Positions 8,448 through 16,567 of a stretch of 37,449 nucleotides of DNA are shown here, in pieces. How positions within the stretch are numbered: position 1 is the stretch's first letter; every line of letters begins with the position of its first letter. This DNA is from Spongiibacteraceae bacterium (GTDB taxonomy: Bacteria; Pseudomonadota; Gammaproteobacteria; Pseudomonadales; Spongiibacteraceae): positions 1 through 37,449 of the forward strand of contig PAKT01000072.1 in NCBI GenBank assembly GCA_002710725.1, in the 5' to 3' direction. The position numbers were made by a program, and so were the translations under genes. Under the pieces are notes generated by a model. That model ran no database searches and was not told the DNA's origin. It saw only the letters and a list, made by a program, of their open reading frames with translations.

Positions 8448-9524
8448 ATGGCCGATAAACTAGCGGGAACCTTTACCGGCACGATGGCGGTGCAGGAAAA
8501 ACATCAGTTCGATGTGGCCAGTCTACAGGCCTACATGCAGGAGCATGTGGAGGGCTTCAGCGGGGAGCTGGAGGTAAGCCAGTTCAAGGGCGGCCAGTCT
8601 AACCCGACCTATAAACTCTCGGCAGGTGGCAAGCACTACGTGCTGCGGCGCAAGCCACCGGGCGAATTGCTCGCCTCGGCCCATGCCGTGGATCGAGAGT
8701 ACCGGGTGATTACCGCGCTGGCGGACACAGATGTACCCGTCGCTAAAACCTATTGCCTGTGCGAAGACGACTCGGTAATCGGTACGGCTTTTTACATTAT
8801 GGATTGCGTAGAAGGCCGCGTGCTGTGGGATCCGGAATTACCGGATCTCAGCCCCGGCGAGCGCACAGCCATTTTTGAAGACATGAACCGTGTAATCGCG
8901 GCGCTCCACAATGTCGACTACAAAGCTATCGGGCTGGAAGACTACGGCAAGGCCGGCAATTACTTTGCCCGCCAGATAAGTCGCTGGAGCAAGCAATACA
9001 AAGCCTCAGAAACCGAAAAAATCGATGCGATGGATCGCCTGATTGAATGGCTGCCGGAGAACATTCCGCCCGGTGATGACACGGCCATCGTCCACGGCGA
9101 TTTTCGTCTGGATAACGTGATGCTTCACCCCACCGAACCGCGCATTATCGCGGTGCTGGACTGGGAGTTGTCGACACTGGGACACCCGCTGGCGGATTTT
9201 GCCTATCACTGCATGACCTGGCATATCCCGAAAGGCGCCTTTCGCGGTCTGGCCGGGGTCGATCTGAAAAGCATCGGCATTCCCACGGAAGAGGAGCATA
9301 TTCAGTCCTATTGTTCACGCACGGGCAAGGATATCGACCCCAGCCACTGGGATTTTTACATGGCTTACAACATGTTCCGGCTGGCCGGCATTCTGCAGGG
9401 CATTATGGGTCGGGTTAAGGCCGGCACCGCTGCCAGCAAGCAGGCCGAACAGATGGGCTCAGCCGCAAAACCGCTTGCTGAGATGGCCTGGCAGCAAGTT
9501 GAAAAAATCAAAGCGCGCGGTTGA
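8448..9524 (+). CDS. APH-fold kinase associated with an acyl-CoA dehydrogenase (ACAD10/11-type)
   Basis: Phosphotransferase of the aminoglycoside phosphotransferase/choline kinase fold, 358 residues. It shows the catalytic loop HGDFRLDN (H216, D218, N223) and the metal-binding 'VLDWELSTLGHP' (D238). It belongs to the group whose animal homologues are fused to the acyl-CoA dehydrogenases ACAD10 and ACAD11. There the kinase phosphorylates 4-hydroxyacyl-CoAs before the dehydrogenase domain removes the phosphate. The next gene encodes the matching dehydrogenase as a separate protein, so the pair probably works together. The ATG at 8448 follows AAGGAG by 6 nt. It is not an antibiotic-resistance gene on this evidence. 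Confidence 0.87.
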   Translation: MADKLAGTFTGTMAVQEKHQFDVASLQAYMQEHVEGFSGELEVSQFKGGQSNPTYKLSAGGKHYVLRRKPPGELLASAHAVDREYRVITALADTDVPVAKTYCLCEDDSVIGTAFYIMDCVEGRVLWDPELPDLSPGERTAIFEDMNRVIAALHNVDYKAIGLEDYGKAGNYFARQISRWSKQYKASETEKIDAMDRLIEWLPENIPPGDDTAIVHGDFRLDNVMLHPTEPRIIAVLDWELSTLGHPLADFAYHCMTWHIPKGAFRGLAGVDLKSIGIPTEEEHIQSYCSRTGKDIDPSHWDFYMAYNMFRLAGILQGIMGRVKAGTAASKQAEQMGSAAKPLAEMAWQQVEKIKARG

Positions 9525-9549
9525 TGCCGCTTGTGCAAGGAGATGAAAG

Positions 9550-10749
9550 ATGAATTTTGATTACTCGGAAAAAACCCAGGAACTGATCGCGCGAGTCAGC
9601 GCCTTTATGGACGAGCATATCTACCCGAACGAACAGCGTTTTATCGACGAAGTAAACCAAGGCGATCGCTGGGAGCATACCGCCGTCGTCGAGGAGCTGA
9701 AGGTTAAAGCCAAAGAAGCTGGCCTGTGGAATCTGTTTTTGCCTGAATCCGAACATGGCGCAGGTTTGACCAATCTGGAGTACGCACCGCTGTGTGAATT
9801 GATGGGTCGCGTACTCTGGGCGCCGGAAGTGTTCAACTGCAACGCGCCCGATACCGGCAATATGGAAGTGCTGGCTCGGTACGGTACTGAAGCGCAGAAG
9901 AAAGAATGGCTGGAACCTTTGCTGGAGGGCGAAATCCGCTCCTGCTTTGCCATGACCGAGCCCGATGTGGCCTCCAGTGATGCCACCAATATTTCCAGCT
10001 CCATTGTCCGCGATGGCGACGAGTATGTGATCAACGGTCGCAAGTGGTGGTCTTCCGGCGGCAACGATCCGCGCTGCAAGATTTTCATTTTTATGGGGAA
10101 AACCGACCCGGACAATGAAAACCGCCATATGCAGCAGTCGATGATTCTTGTGCCCCGGGATACGCCCGGAGTGACCGTTTTACGGCACCTACCCGTATTC
10201 GGCTACGACGATGCGCCCCACGGCCACGCTGAAATCCTGTTTGAAAATGTCCGCGTGCCGGCCAGCAATATGCTGCTGGGTGAAGGGCGTGGTTTTGAAA
10301 TCGCCCAGGGCCGGCTCGGGCCGGGTCGTATTCACCACTGCATGCGTTTGATTGGTCTGGCTGAGCGCGCCCTGGAAAAAATGTGTGATCGCCTGAAAAG
10401 CCGCGTGGCTTTTGGCAAGCCCGTAGCCCTGCAGACCGTATGGTCTGAGCGCATCGCCGAAGCTCGCATCATGATCGATCAGACCCGTTTTCTGGTGCTG
10501 AATGCGGCTTACAAGATGGATACCGTCGGCAACAAAGTGGCAGCCAAGGAAATCGGCATGATCAAGATTGCCGCACCGCAGATGGCCTGTCAGGTAATCG
10601 ACTGGGCGATTCAGGCTCACGGTGGTGGTGGCGTAAGCGACGATTTTGGTCTGGCTTACGCTTACGCTATGGCGCGAACCCTGCGCTTGGCTGATGGCCC
10701 GGACGAGGTTCACCGCAATCAGGTTGCAAAAATGGAGCTGCGAGGCTAA
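9550..10749 (+). CDS. Acyl-CoA dehydrogenase, ACAD10/11-like
   Basis: FAD-containing acyl-CoA dehydrogenase, 399 residues. Motifs include '[18 protein letters not shown]' (flavin/substrate binding), '[20 protein letters not shown]' and, near the C-terminus, '[20 protein letters not shown]' followed by '[10 protein letters not shown]', which is characteristic of the ACAD10/11 branch. It is last in the operon, 25 bp after the kinase, with AAGGAG before the ATG. Together they may catabolise 4-hydroxy acids or a related hydroxyacyl-CoA; this is inferred from the animal fusion proteins. A hairpin lies directly downstream. Confidence 0.89.
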   Translation: MNFDYSEKTQELIARVSAFMDEHIYPNEQRFIDEVNQGDRWEHTAVVEELKVKAKEAGLWNLFLPESEHGAGLTNLEYAPLCELMGRVLWAPEVFNCNAPDTGNMEVLARYGTEAQKKEWLEPLLEGEIRSCFAMTEPDVASSDATNISSSIVRDGDEYVINGRKWWSSGGNDPRCKIFIFMGKTDPDNENRHMQQSMILVPRDTPGVTVLRHLPVFGYDDAPHGHAEILFENVRVPASNMLLGEGRGFEIAQGRLGPGRIHHCMRLIGLAERALEKMCDRLKSRVAFGKPVALQTVWSERIAEARIMIDQTRFLVLNAAYKMDTVGNKVAAKEIGMIKIAAPQMACQVIDWAIQAHGGGGVSDDFGLAYAYAMARTLRLADGPDEVHRNQVAKMELRG

Positions 10750-10765
10750 ATCAGAGCAAAGAAGT

Positions 10766-10789
10766 GCTGGCGCTTTATGCAGCGCCAGC
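10766..10789. terminator. Hairpin between convergent operons
   Basis: GCTGGCGCT (10766-10774), a 6-nt loop, then AGCGCCAGC (10781-10789) form a perfect 9-bp stem. It begins 16 nt after the dehydrogenase stop codon and overlaps the last codons of the opposing molybdopterin gene. A clear U-tract is missing on the plus strand and weak on the minus strand, so bidirectional termination is plausible but not certain. Confidence 0.55.
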
Positions 10790-12952
10790 CACTTTCAGCG
10801 ACACGCTAAAACCATTGAACTGCGCCATGCCTGACAAGGGTTCAATCGCTGATGGCCCGTCGGCGGCCAGAATATTTGCGTTCACTCCATGGGTTTTGTT
10901 GGCGACGCTTAAACCACTGGCCTGTTGGTGACCCCAGCCGTGGGGTAGGGCAACTGTGCCGGGCATCATGTCGTCACTGATTGATGCCGGCAGGGTTACC
11001 GCGCCAGAGTCAGTGCTTACCTCAATCATATCGCCATCTTTACAGCCAAGCTTTTCGGCGTCTTCAGGATGCAGGTAGAGATAGTTGGTCTGACGTTTGC
11101 CCTTAACAAAGGCAATGTCATTATGAGTCCAGCTGTTGTGACTGAAGCGTTCCCGTTTGGTTATCAGGCGGTATACATTCTTCTCCTGTCGGGCCTTGGC
11201 AAAACTGCTCTCCAGTCGCTGGGCGGCAAGCTCGATAAAAACATCGGGCGCGAGCTGTACCTTGCCGTCGTCGGTCAGTACACGTTTTCCAAGATAGGAG
11301 TCGCCTTCAATACGCGGTAATACCTTGCCATGGGGGTGGCGTCTCAGGGTGCGGAGGCCCCCCTGCTTGCCCATACGGCTTATCAGGCCAAGCAAACGTT
11401 CAGACATGGGTGTGAGCCGCTTGCCCACCAGCGGAAGTTGTCCGAGCCTTTCTCCGGTATTGACGACAGTCTGCAGCAGTTTTGAACCGAACAGCGGGGC
11501 GTCGCAGACCTTGGCCAGCTGGCGGATGATCCAGAGTTCATCGCGGCACTCGCCCGGTGGGTCGAGTAATTTATCGGTATATTGGTACCAGGGGTTTGGC
11601 GACAGCCCCGAAAGGCTGACGAAGGAAAAGGGAATATCGGGCCGCTCGGTAAAATGGGTGCCCGGCAGAATATAGTCGGCATATTCGGCGGTTTCGTTGC
11701 GCACAATATCGATACTGACCAGCAGCTCGAGCTTATCGAGCGCGCGCCCCAGTTTGTCGCTGTTGGTAGCGGTCAGCAAGGGGTTGCCTGAAAGCACAAA
11801 CATGGCGCGAACCTGATCCTCACCGGGTTCGAGTATTTCGTCGGCCATCAAAGCAGCGGGCAGGGCGCCGAGAAAACTACGGGTGTTGCCGATACGGGAG
11901 TGAAACACTTCCTTGTCCGCGTCTTTTGTGGCCTTGCCGTAATCAAAAATGCCCAGCCCCATCAGCGAGCCGCCGGTTCTATCGAGATTGCCGGTGACCG
12001 CATTGATCACTTCAAGCAGCCAGAAGGCGAGGGTGCCATTACTGCCTTGATTGATGCCGGTCGAGGCGTAAAGGGCGGCGCCGTTCGCGTTCAGGTAACT
12101 GTCGACTAACCGGCGCAGCTGGTCGGCTGAGATGCCGGTTAACTCTGCCTGGCGTTCGGGTGTCCAATCGGCACAGAGGGGCTTGAGGGCTTCAAAACCG
12201 GACATAAACTGGCTGATGCGTTCTTCGTCGACCGCATTCCTGGCCAGAATGTCATTGAGAAAGCCCAGCAACATAAACACATCGGTATCGGGCCGGATAA
12301 ACACCTGCTCGCCCACGGCCTTGGCGGTTTCCGTTCGGCGCGGGTTGACGTTAAAGACCTTGCCGCCACGGGCTTCAACCTCCTGCAGTCGTCGCACCGG
12401 GTCGGGCAGGTTGATAAAACTCATTTTCGAGATGGCGGGGTTGGCGCCGATCATTATCAGGCACTCGAGCCTGTCGATATCGGGAAAGGTCAGGGCCATC
12501 GGTGAGCCGTAGAGGTGCTGACTGACCAGAAACTTGTTGTTGCAGTCCAGACTGCCGGTATTGTAAGCCTTGTGAGTATTCAGGCCCTGGGTGAAGGCCG
12601 TCCAGAAAATCGGCATCAGCGGGCTGAAGCTGATCGGGTTACCAAAATAGGCACCGACGGATTCGTCACCGTGATCTTTGCGCAGCTGGCGGATTTTGGC
12701 ACCGATTTCGTCGAAAGCCTGTTGCCAGCTGATGGCTTCAAAGCCCTTGTCGGTTTTTTTCAGCGGCGTGGTGATGCGGTCAGGGGTGGTGCGCATTTTC
12801 TCGATGCTCAGGCCCTTGATGCAGGCAAAACCTTTCGAGACCACGTGATCTTTGTCCGGCTCGACATGGGTGATCCGATTTTTGTCGACGGTTACCAGCA
12901 GGCCGCACTGATTTTCGCAAATGCGGCAAAACGTTGTTTTGGTCTCGGTCAT
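10775..12952 (-). CDS. Molybdopterin-dependent oxidoreductase (formate dehydrogenase/DMSO reductase family)
   Basis: Cytoplasmic member of the bis-molybdopterin guanine dinucleotide family, 725 residues, without a Tat signal. The N-terminus binds one [4Fe-4S] cluster through C9, C12, C16 and C44 ('CRICENQCG...GFACIKG'). The body has the MopB domain ('MIGANPAISKM', 'FVLSGNPLLTATNS') and a C-terminal MGD-binding domain ('NSWTHNDIAF', 'TVALPHGWGHQ'). Cys137 in 'TGSLDCNNKF' could be the metal ligand, but I did not confirm this by alignment. The reaction is unknown; no dedicated iron-sulfur or cytochrome partner is adjacent. It is last in a minus-strand operon, 17 bp after the luciferase-like gene. 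Confidence 0.85.
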   Translation of the reverse strand: MTETKTTFCRICENQCGLLVTVDKNRITHVEPDKDHVVSKGFACIKGLSIEKMRTTPDRITTPLKKTDKGFEAISWQQAFDEIGAKIRQLRKDHGDESVGAYFGNPISFSPLMPIFWTAFTQGLNTHKAYNTGSLDCNNKFLVSQHLYGSPMALTFPDIDRLECLIMIGANPAISKMSFINLPDPVRRLQEVEARGGKVFNVNPRRTETAKAVGEQVFIRPDTDVFMLLGFLNDILARNAVDEERISQFMSGFEALKPLCADWTPERQAELTGISADQLRRLVDSYLNANGAALYASTGINQGSNGTLAFWLLEVINAVTGNLDRTGGSLMGLGIFDYGKATKDADKEVFHSRIGNTRSFLGALPAALMADEILEPGEDQVRAMFVLSGNPLLTATNSDKLGRALDKLELLVSIDIVRNETAEYADYILPGTHFTERPDIPFSFVSLSGLSPNPWYQYTDKLLDPPGECRDELWIIRQLAKVCDAPLFGSKLLQTVVNTGERLGQLPLVGKRLTPMSERLLGLISRMGKQGGLRTLRRHPHGKVLPRIEGDSYLGKRVLTDDGKVQLAPDVFIELAAQRLESSFAKARQEKNVYRLITKRERFSHNSWTHNDIAFVKGKRQTNYLYLHPEDAEKLGCKDGDMIEVSTDSGAVTLPASISDDMMPGTVALPHGWGHQQASGLSVANKTHGVNANILAADGPSAIEPLSGMAQFNGFSVSLKVAGAA

Positions 12953-12969
12953 TGTGCGGCTCTTCTTGG

Positions 12970-13836
12970 TTACTGTTGTTGGATGTGCTGCTTGGCAAAT
13001 TGCTCCATATCACGCAGCTTTTCGTCGAGCGTCATAGTGCTGGCCATACCGTTTTCGTCGCAGAAAGCTTCGCGGTATAGCATAGTCACGCCAAGTTCGC
13101 GGCAGCGCTCCAGGTTGGCCTCACTGTTATCGTATAGGCCAAGGGCGATTTCAAAACCCTTCCAGGGGAGCCCTGCCTGTTCGCGGAAGTGGCACAGGGC
13201 CGGGATCAGTTTTTCGATATCGTCCATTTCGTGTTGCGCCCCGACCCAGCCGTCATTGCGTGCGGCTCGCTGCAGCGCCGCTTCGCTGAAACCGCCGATA
13301 CAAATGGGCAGCGGGTGTTTCAAGCGGGGCGACATCTGCAGGGCAGGGAACTGGTGGTAGTCGCCCTGATAGGTAACGGATTCCCCCGTCCACAGTTGTT
13401 TCATCACAGCCAGCATTTCATCGGTGCGTTTGCCACGGTCGTGAAAATTCTGGCCAACCAGTTCAAATTCCGATTTCTGCCAGCCGATGCCAGCGCCGAG
13501 GATCAGACGGCCATCGCAGAGGTTGGCCGCGGTAGAGATAAGCTTGGCGGCGTGGAAGGGGTCACGCAGGGGTAGTACGTAGAGGGTGTTCAGGAATTTC
13601 AATGTGGTGGTGACCTGCGACAGGGCGCCGATCTGTACCCAGGGTTCGGGCCAGTGGGTTTCCGGGTACCAGCGAATCTCGCTGTTTTTACTGTAGTCGT
13701 AGTGTTCGTATTGTTCGGCGAAAGTGATCAGGTGTTCGCCGAGGGTGATGCCTTCAAAGCCCAGATCTTCGGCATGCCTGGCCAAGGTGGGGAGTTCTTC
13801 CATGTCGAGCATGGCGAGGCATTGCCAGAATTTCAT
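12970..13836 (-). CDS. Luciferase-like (LLM class) flavin-dependent oxidoreductase
   Basis: 288-residue TIM-barrel protein of the bacterial luciferase-like family, which uses reduced FMN or F420 for monooxygenation or hydride transfer. Typical segments are 'DLGFEGITLGEH', 'LGAGIGWQKSEFELVGQNFHDRG'-type region (about 115-135), 'DEMLAVMKQLWTGE' and 'PICIGGFSEAALQRAARNDGW'. The family sequence is close to proteins often labelled 'TIGR03619 family F420-dependent', but gammaproteobacteria generally lack F420, so FMN is more likely here. AAGGAAA precedes the ATG. It lies between the MDR reductase (19 bp) and the molybdopterin gene. Substrate not known. Confidence 0.85.
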   Translation of the reverse strand: MKFWQCLAMLDMEELPTLARHAEDLGFEGITLGEHLITFAEQYEHYDYSKNSEIRWYPETHWPEPWVQIGALSQVTTTLKFLNTLYVLPLRDPFHAAKLISTAANLCDGRLILGAGIGWQKSEFELVGQNFHDRGKRTDEMLAVMKQLWTGESVTYQGDYHQFPALQMSPRLKHPLPICIGGFSEAALQRAARNDGWVGAQHEMDDIEKLIPALCHFREQAGLPWKGFEIALGLYDNSEANLERCRELGVTMLYREAFCDENGMASTMTLDEKLRDMEQFAKQHIQQQ

Positions 13837-13855
13837 AGGCTTTCCTTGTGCAGTG

Positions 13856-14887
13856 TTATTCCGTGAGTTGGCAGTCGAGAATCACCTTGCCGGCGATCTC
13901 GCCCTTGTCCAGCTGACGATGAACTTCAGCGGCGTCGGTCAGCGGACGAATACCGGCAATGGCGGGCTTGAGACGACCTTCCTTCAACCATTGCATCAGT
14001 GTCGCGACATCTTCCTTGAATTCTTCCGGCTTTTTGCCGCGGCGGGTGTGAATGTTATAGAAGCCGCTTTGCTTGCCGTTGGGCAGCAGTTGCCACAGTA
14101 CCAGCAGCTTGAAAAATCCCCATAGGAGGGAGGGGATTTTCTCTTCACCAGTGGTAACCTGCAGTGCGCCAAAGCCTACCAGTTTGCCGCCTTTGGCGAC
14201 GCAGCGGTAGGAGCGCGCCCAGTATTTGCCGCCGATGGTATCGAACACTGCAGCGACACCCTGGCCGCCGGTTTCGCGGGCGATGCGCTCGACAAAGTCT
14301 TCCTTGTGGTAATCGATGGGGGTGGCACCGAAATGCTGCAGCAGGTGGTGCTTGCCCTTGGAGGCGGTGCCGTAGACCTTCAGACCCATTTCCCGGCCCA
14401 GCTCAAGCAGCGCCGTGCCCACCGCGCCGCCGGCAGCGTGCACCAATATGCTGTCGCCGGGTTTGAGGCTGCATTCGCGGGTAAGCATCTGGTAGGCGGT
14501 GGAATAAGACAGCATCATGCAGACGGCTGCGGCCGGGTCGAGCCCTTCAGGGCAGGGGATGGCCCGCTCTTCTGAAATGCAGAGATACTGGGTGTAGCCG
14601 CCAATCACAGACAGGTCTGCCACCGGGTCGCCGACTTTGAAGCGGCTTACGCCCTCGCCCAGGGCATCGACCACCCCAAACCAGTCGTAGCCCAGAGTAA
14701 AGGGCGGCTTGTCCTTGACGTCGACGTACTGGCCCTGCCGGATGATGGTATCGGTAAAGCCGGTTCCAGCGGTCAGCACTTTGACGCGTATTTCACCGGG
14801 CGCCGGTTCGGGCATGGCCTCTTCCGTCACTATTTTCATGTTTTCCGGGCCGCCAAAGGCACTGATGTCGACGTGTTTCCACTGCAT
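13856..14887 (-). CDS. Zinc-free MDR oxidoreductase (quinone reductase-like)
   Basis: Medium-chain dehydrogenase/reductase, 343 residues. The N-terminal half has 'VLTAGTGFTDTIIRQGQY' and 'GYDWFGVVDALGEGVSRF'; the Rossmann half has 'LVHAAGGAVGTALLELGREM'. No structural-zinc cysteine cluster is seen. It is unlike the MDR protein at 7461 and only distantly related. Likely reduces an activated double bond with NAD(P)H. It is the first gene of the MDR-LLM-molybdopterin operon and is divergent from the P450; the shared 243-bp region carries an inverted-repeat operator candidate. GGAAG precedes the ATG. Confidence 0.85.
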   Translation of the reverse strand: MQWKHVDISAFGGPENMKIVTEEAMPEPAPGEIRVKVLTAGTGFTDTIIRQGQYVDVKDKPPFTLGYDWFGVVDALGEGVSRFKVGDPVADLSVIGGYTQYLCISEERAIPCPEGLDPAAAVCMMLSYSTAYQMLTRECSLKPGDSILVHAAGGAVGTALLELGREMGLKVYGTASKGKHHLLQHFGATPIDYHKEDFVERIARETGGQGVAAVFDTIGGKYWARSYRCVAKGGKLVGFGALQVTTGEEKIPSLLWGFFKLLVLWQLLPNGKQSGFYNIHTRRGKKPEEFKEDVATLMQWLKEGRLKPAIAGIRPLTDAAEVHRQLDKGEIAGKVILDCQLTE

Positions 14888-14993
14888 AATCTACACTTCC
14901 AAAGGTATCTGGTCTGCGCGCAATCTAGGTAAGCCGGTGTCTCGGGTCAAAGGCTTTATGATTACGAGACAGTAATACGAGCACAGACATAAA

Positions 14994-15013
14994 AACATTT
15001 TAACCGAAATGTT
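14994..15013. promoter_or_regulatory. Inverted-repeat operator candidate upstream of the P450
   Basis: AACATTT-N6-AAATGTT, with perfect 7-nt arms, sits in the divergent region between the MDR operon and the P450. A possible P450 promoter, TTTAAC (14999-15004), 17 bp, TATGCT (15022-15027), overlaps it. The same arms with the same 6-nt spacing occur upstream of the flavoprotein at 16475-16496. The size and form suit a TetR- or similar dimeric repressor; no such gene is in the window. Confidence 0.6.
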
Positions 15014-15130
15014 ATTGCCGGTATGCTACTGTAAATTACCAGTTTATTAAAAAAGGGGCGGCTGCCCTCGCGAAACGCATTCACGCCTTAATAAACCCAT
15101 TAAAAACCGTAACTTGGAAGGGAAGTTCTT

Positions 15131-16390
15131 ATGAGTCAATGTCCGTTCACCCACCTGCTGGACCTGGATGCCTATGTCAAAGGTATGCCTTATGCCGATC
15201 TGGGCAAGCTGCGCGAGCAGGGTTCTTTCGTTCACTTCGACGACCCTGACAACGGTGTGCCTTACTGGGCGGCGGTTAAGCGGGACGCGCTGGATTTTGT
15301 CTCCCAGAACCCCGACTTGTTTTCCTCCGCCGAAGCAGGCCCCTTCCCGATGGAAATGCCGCCGGAGCAGAAGGAAATCCAGGAGATTATGAACGAAAAC
15401 TTCATCATCTCCATGGACCCGCCCAAGCATATGAAGTATCGCAAAGTGGTGCGCGATGCCTTTACCCCGCGCGCCGTGGCGGCGATGGAACCCTGGCTGC
15501 GCCAGCAGGCCAAGGCCATTGTTGACCGCGTCGCGGCCAAAGGCGAGTGTGAGTTTGTTGAAGACGTGGCCGCCGAGTTGCCGCTGATTGCGATACTTGA
15601 AGTATTGGGCGTGCCTCAGGAAGACCGCAAGCAGTTCTTTGAGTGGACCAACGTGATGGCCTTTGCCGACGACCCGGATGTGGCCACTGGCCCGGACGAG
15701 AGCAATGCGGTATCCATGGAAGTGATCATGTACGCCATGGAGCTGGCCAAGAAGCAGCGCGAGAACCCAACCAGCCAGGTCGTGCAGGCGCTGCTGGAAG
15801 GCGAGGTTGACGGCGTCAAGGTGACCGAAGAGATGTTCGCCTGGATGTTCATTCTGATTATGGTTGGCGGCAACGAAAGTACCCGCACCGCCACCGCCCA
15901 CGGTATGCGTCTGCTGATGGAAAATCCGGATCAGCTTCAGCATCTGGTCGATCACCCCGAAGATATCCCGATGGCTGTTGAAGAGATGCTGCGCTACAAC
16001 ACGGCCTTTATCGCGATGCGCCGCACCGCGACTCAGGATATCGAGTGGAATGGCTACAACATCAAGAAAGGCGACAAGGTCGTATTGCACTATCATGCGG
16101 TCAACCACGATGAAGACGTCTTCGGCGACGATGCCATGAAATTCGATATTCACCGCCACAAGCGCCTTAAGGCCATCAACCGGGAACACCGTGCCTTTGG
16201 GATTGGTGAGCACTTCTGCCTGGGCATGAACCTGGCGCGGCTGGAACTGCGCATCATGTTTGAAGAAATGATTCCTCGCTTGCGCAACCCGAAATTCGCC
16301 GGCGAAGTGACCTATATGCGTTCGTTTTTTATCAATACTATCAAGGCGATGCCTATCACTTTCGATCCTGAAAAACAGGCAGCTGCCTGA
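15131..16390 (+). CDS. Cytochrome P450
   Basis: Soluble bacterial class I cytochrome P450, 419 residues, that would hydroxylate a hydrophobic substrate using electrons from a ferredoxin/reductase pair not encoded here. The heme loop is FGIGEHFCLG with the thiolate ligand Cys363. The K-helix ExxR is E285-R288. The I-helix has GGNEST (246-251), where Asn replaces the usual acidic residue before the Thr-like position, as in several steroid/terpenoid-oxidising CYPs with G-G-[ND]-E-[ST]-T. No signal or anchor is present. GGAAGGGAAG precedes the ATG. The neighbouring ketosteroid-dehydrogenase-like flavoprotein hints at a steroid or terpenoid substrate, which is inference. Confidence 0.93.
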   Translation: MSQCPFTHLLDLDAYVKGMPYADLGKLREQGSFVHFDDPDNGVPYWAAVKRDALDFVSQNPDLFSSAEAGPFPMEMPPEQKEIQEIMNENFIISMDPPKHMKYRKVVRDAFTPRAVAAMEPWLRQQAKAIVDRVAAKGECEFVEDVAAELPLIAILEVLGVPQEDRKQFFEWTNVMAFADDPDVATGPDESNAVSMEVIMYAMELAKKQRENPTSQVVQALLEGEVDGVKVTEEMFAWMFILIMVGGNESTRTATAHGMRLLMENPDQLQHLVDHPEDIPMAVEEMLRYNTAFIAMRRTATQDIEWNGYNIKKGDKVVLHYHAVNHDEDVFGDDAMKFDIHRHKRLKAINREHRAFGIGEHFCLGMNLARLELRIMFEEMIPRLRNPKFAGEVTYMRSFFINTIKAMPITFDPEKQAAA

Positions 16391-16401
16391 TTCTCGCCCA
16401 C

Positions 16402-16435
16402 TCAACCTCGCCGCCTTTGATGGCGGCGAGGTTGA
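16402..16435 (+). terminator. Hairpin terminator after the P450
   Basis: TCAACCTCGCCGCC (16402-16415), a 6-nt loop and the exact reverse complement (16422-16435) form a strong 14-bp GC-rich stem, 11 nt after the P450 stop. It is followed by a pyrimidine-rich but not pure T stretch. It separates the P450 from the independently promoted flavoprotein. Confidence 0.7.
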
Positions 16436-16474
16436 ATCTCTTGCTTTCGCTACTCCCCCATTCTGCCGATATAG

Positions 16475-16496
16475 AAACATTTCTCTAAAAATGTTT
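16475..16496. promoter_or_regulatory. Inverted-repeat operator candidate upstream of the flavoprotein
   Basis: AAACATTT (16475-16482), 6 nt, AAATGTTT (16489-16496): perfect 8-nt arms. The core matches the element at 14994-15013 in sequence and spacing. A -10-like TATAGA begins 7 nt after it (16503-16508), so a bound protein would cover the -35 region. Confidence 0.6.
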
Positions 16497-16567
16497 TTGT
16501 GTTATAGATAGTGCCATGCCTGCATAACGCGGCAGGCGTGGTCTATAACGATAATAGTGAGGCGAGC

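Noticed and set aside
8448-9524. Reading the APH-fold gene as an aminoglycoside resistance determinant
   Set aside because: The neighbouring acyl-CoA dehydrogenase and similarity to the ACAD10/11 kinase domain point to metabolism, not drug modification.
15047-16480. 477-codon minus-strand ORF opposite the P450
   Set aside because: It is the antisense of a P450 with all key motifs; composition is His/Val-rich as expected for a GC-rich shadow frame.
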